A stretch of DNA of 10,457 bases from Pseudomonadota bacterium (GTDB taxonomy: Bacteria > Pseudomonadota > Gammaproteobacteria > Xanthomonadales > Rhodanobacteraceae): positions 1 to 10,457 of the forward strand of contig JAEYZH010000089.1 of assembly GCA_023430685.1 (NCBI GenBank), in the 5' to 3' direction. The notes under the pieces are model-generated. The model did not search any database. It was not told the origin of the DNA and worked only from the letters and a program-made list of their open reading frames with translations. Positions 8,595-10,457 of this stretch are shown here, one piece after another. The position numbers and the translations under genes were made by a program. The first letter of the stretch is position 1. Every line of letters starts with the position of its first letter.

Positions 8595-8627
8595 GAGGCG
8601 CCCGCGCGGTCTCAGGCGGGTCGCCTC
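8595..8627 (-). terminator. Candidate terminator hairpin after the DUF1684 gene
   Basis: GAGGCGCCCGC (8595-8605) pairs with the segment 8616-8627 over 11 bp with one bulged T; the loop is about ten bases. On the minus strand it is followed by GTTT, a short U-run. It starts about 60 bases past the DUF1684 stop and directly precedes the promoter candidate of the next gene. Confidence 0.45.
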
Positions 8628-8688
8628 ATCATCCGCGCGGCGCCTGAACCCCGCCGGGATGCAGGCGTGGACTGCGCGAGTCGCAGAT

Positions 8689-9618
8689 TCAGTGGCCGCC
8701 CGCGCCCGCGTAGCGCTTCTCGCCCGCCGTGACCGCGACGTCGAGGCGGTTCTCGGGCGGCGCCAGCGGGCAGGTCGCATGCGGCGTGAACGCGCAGGGC
8801 GGGTTGTAGGCCTTGTTGAAATCGATCACGACGACGCCGTCCCTGGCCGGCATCTTGGCGTAGAGGAAGCGCCCGCCGCCGTAGGTGTCCTTCGCGCTCG
8901 TGCGGTCGGCGAAGATGAAGAACAGTTCCTTCGCGTCGTCGGTTTCCAGCACCGGCAGCAAGGTGTAGGTCTTGCCGTCGCGCGTGAACGTCGCCACCCC
9001 CGGAACCTTCATCTTGTCGACCTTGCCGAGCACGTTCGGCACGTCGAGCGTGCGCGGCGCCTTCGACGGCGTCCATGTCGCCTGCACGCGCCACGAGGCA
9101 TCGATCGGATACATGTCGATGCCCGTGAACTGCTTGCGCGTCGGCGCCTCGCTGTCCTTCACGCGCAGGGCGAACCGTCCGCCGCGCTCGATCAGGTGGA
9201 AGTTCGCGCTGCCGAACGCGACCGTGGTCGGCTTGCCGCCCGCATCGTCGCGCAGTTGCGCGGAACGCGCCGCCTTGCCGTCGATCGTCGCGCCGGCGGC
9301 GGGATCGAGTTCGATGCGCGCCTTGCCGCGCTTGAGCGTCAACGTGCCGAGCTTGGCGGGGCCGACCGCGAGCACGACGTCGTTGTCCTTGCTGCTGCCG
9401 ATCGACTGCGTGCCTTCCTCGAGCCAGTGCAGGCCGACCAGGCTGGTCCAGCCGTCGGGCGCCTTCAACCGTTCGACGCGCGCGGTGCGCCAGCCTTCGA
9501 TTTCCTTCACGTAGGCCGCATCGGCGACGGGCGCCTTGTCGGCATCCACGCCGGCGGACATGACCTGTACTCCGGCAAGGCTGGCAACGGCCAGCGCGGC
9601 AGCTTTGAGCATCAACAT
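8689..9618 (-). CDS. Exported DUF1684 protein of unknown function
   Basis: This 309-residue protein matches DUF1684 over nearly its whole length. It shows RLKAPDGWTSLVGLHWLEEG (about 50-69), the central section RGGRFALRVKDSEAPTRKQF, TYGGGRFLYAKMP, and the family's most conserved block DFNKAYNPPCAFTPHATCPL followed by PPENRL and AGEKRY. The two Cys in that block are close and could pair or bind metal. A short Sec-type signal peptide (MLMLKAAALAVASLAGVQVMSA) predicts export; there is no lipobox Cys. ATG 9618 has AAGGGA nine bases upstream; a second ATG two codons later (9612) is possible. It lies downstream of mutL with a 112-base gap containing a perfect TTGACA. I know of no established biochemical role for the family. 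Confidence 0.9.
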   Translation of the reverse strand: MLMLKAAALAVASLAGVQVMSAGVDADKAPVADAAYVKEIEGWRTARVERLKAPDGWTSLVGLHWLEEGTQSIGSSKDNDVVLAVGPAKLGTLTLKRGKARIELDPAAGATIDGKAARSAQLRDDAGGKPTTVAFGSANFHLIERGGRFALRVKDSEAPTRKQFTGIDMYPIDASWRVQATWTPSKAPRTLDVPNVLGKVDKMKVPGVATFTRDGKTYTLLPVLETDDAKELFFIFADRTSAKDTYGGGRFLYAKMPARDGVVVIDFNKAYNPPCAFTPHATCPLAPPENRLDVAVTAGEKRYAGAGGH

Positions 9619-9627
9619 GGATCGGGT

Positions 9628-9633
9628 TCCCTT
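9628..9633 (-). promoter_or_regulatory. Ribosome binding site of the DUF1684 gene
   Basis: The minus strand reads AAGGGA nine bases before ATG 9618-9616, slightly favouring that ATG over the one at 9612. Confidence 0.5.
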
Positions 9634-9698
9634 CGGGGTCGTGGCCGACGCGGGCCGGATTCGGACAAGCAGGCGAGCGTCGAAGTTCAGCCCGCGAT

Positions 9699-9704
9699 TG
9701 TCAA
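9699..9704 (-). promoter_or_regulatory. Perfect -35 box (TTGACA) upstream of the DUF1684 gene
   Basis: TTGACA on the minus strand lies in the mutL-DUF1684 gap, about 80 bases before the DUF1684 start. The hexamer 17 bases on is GACGCT, a poor -10, so promoter status is uncertain. A 12-bp palindrome CGCCCGCGGGCG (9715-9726) lies between it and the mutL stop. Confidence 0.35.
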
Positions 9705-9730
9705 CAGCGTGGAGCGCCCGCGGGCGGGCC

Positions 9731-10457
9731 TCAGCGCCCGCGCAGGAACATGCGGTCGAGGTCGGCGATCGCGAGTTGCACCCAGGTCGGCCGACCGTGG
9801 TTGCACTGGCCGGAGCGCTCGGTCGCCTCCATTTCGCGCAGCAGCGCGTTCATTTCGGCCATCCCGAGGCGACGATTCGCGCGCACCGAACCGTGGCAGG
9901 CCATCGTCGCGAGGAGCTCGTTCGTGCTCTCCTCGATGCGGCGCGTCTGCCCGTGCACCGCAAGATCGGCGATCACGTCGCGCACGAGCCCGGCCACGTC
10001 GGCCCCGTCGAGCGCGGCGGGGATGCGCCGCACGAGCACGCCCTGCGGGCCGCTGCGCGCGATCTCGAAGCCGAGTGCGGCCAAGCCGCCCGCCTGTTCC
10101 TCGACCGCGTGCGCCTCGCGTTCGCTGACTGCGATCGCCAGCGGCACCAGCAGCATCTGTGAACGGATGCCCTCGCCGGCCTGCGCGGCCTTGAGCTTCT
10201 CGTAGGTGATGCGTTCGTGCGCCGCATGCATGTCGACGAGCACGAGCCCGTGCGCGTTTTCGGCCAGCACGTAGATCCCGTGCAACTGCGCGAGCGCGAA
10301 GCCGAGTGGCGGCACTTCGCCCGCATTGGCCGGCAGTGCGGATGCATCGCCGCCCGCCGCCGTCAGCGGCGCACCCGCGCCGAACAGCGCGGCGTAGCCG
10401 CCCATCGCATCGCCGACGCCGAGCCCGAGCCCGGCCTGGCGCTGCACCGCCCACGGC
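9731..10457 (-). CDS. mutL: DNA mismatch repair protein MutL, C-terminal part (5' end beyond window)
   Basis: MutL couples mismatch recognition by MutS to strand incision. About 242 C-terminal residues are present; the N-terminal ATPase lies beyond the right edge. The window starts in a Gly/Ala-rich linker, then PPLGFALAQLHGIYVLAENAHGL begins the C-terminal dimerisation and endonuclease domain. The nuclease metal motif reads DMHAAHERITYE (10234-10199), the DQHA(x)2E(x)4E pattern with Met for Gln as in Pseudomonas MutL. The other metal-site blocks are also present: ACHGSVRANRRL and GQCNHGRPTW (9811-9782). E. coli MutL lacks these and depends on MutH, so this protein should nick DNA itself. The stop is TGA 9733-9731. 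The valine GTG at 10447 is an internal codon and not a start. The identity is certain. Confidence 0.97.
   Translation of the reverse strand, partial: PWAVQRQAGLGLGVGDAMGGYAALFGAGAPLTAAGGDASALPANAGEVPPLGFALAQLHGIYVLAENAHGLVLVDMHAAHERITYEKLKAAQAGEGIRSQMLLVPLAIAVSEREAHAVEEQAGGLAALGFEIARSGPQGVLVRRIPAALDGADVAGLVRDVIADLAVHGQTRRIEESTNELLATMACHGSVRANRRLGMAEMNALLREMEATERSGQCNHGRPTWVQLAIADLDRMFLRGR

Noticed and set aside
8500..10128. A 542-codon plus-strand open frame opposite DUF1684 and mutL
   Set aside because: Antisense shadow; Arg-rich, no domain, and both opposite genes are strongly supported.

Overview
The window looks like ordinary core chromosome of a high-GC gammaproteobacterium, most likely of the Lysobacterales/Xanthomonadales. 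The taxonomic call is inference. It rests on the strong G/C third-position bias, the UvrA and SseA-like sequence style, a MutL with a Pseudomonas/Xanthomonas-type endonuclease motif, and a GTAG-headed REP-like element of the kind known from Stenotrophomonas and relatives. All genes share one codon style. I see no transposase, integrase, phage gene, CRISPR array, tRNA or rRNA.

Layout. Positions 1-2724 (+) hold uvrA, open at the left edge. It overlaps by four bases (ATGA) a small hotdog-fold acyl-CoA thioesterase (2721-3215, +). The tail of that gene overlaps by 40 bp a convergent gene for a periplasmic PCu(A)C copper chaperone (3176-3628, -). A 61-bp gap containing a 17-bp perfect palindrome separates the chaperone gene from a divergent gene for an exported DUF4139 protein (3690-5111, +). 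A delta3,delta2-enoyl-CoA isomerase-like crotonase (5136-5930, +) follows 24 bases later.

A convergent gap of 120 bases carries the GTAG/CTAC-bounded hairpin element. Everything to its right is on the minus strand. Read in transcription order from the right edge it is: mutL (3' part only), an exported DUF1684 protein, an exported FKBP-like protein with a degenerate catalytic domain, a cluster of GC-rich hairpins, then three genes joined by four-base stop/start overlaps: DUF1289, a CoA-pyrophosphatase-type NUDIX hydrolase, and a two-domain 3-mercaptopyruvate sulfurtransferase.

Functional themes are DNA repair at both edges (UvrA for nucleotide excision, MutL for mismatch repair), CoA/acyl-CoA metabolism (thioesterase, enoyl-CoA isomerase, CoA diphosphatase), sulfur transfer, and four exported proteins. 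No gap exceeds 300 bases. I did not find a defence island, a biosynthetic cluster or another clearly new system. The more interesting points are the symmetric divergent promoter candidate, the FKBP-like protein that has lost its prolyl isomerase residues, the REP-like element, and the tightly coupled DUF1289-NUDIX-sulfurtransferase unit.
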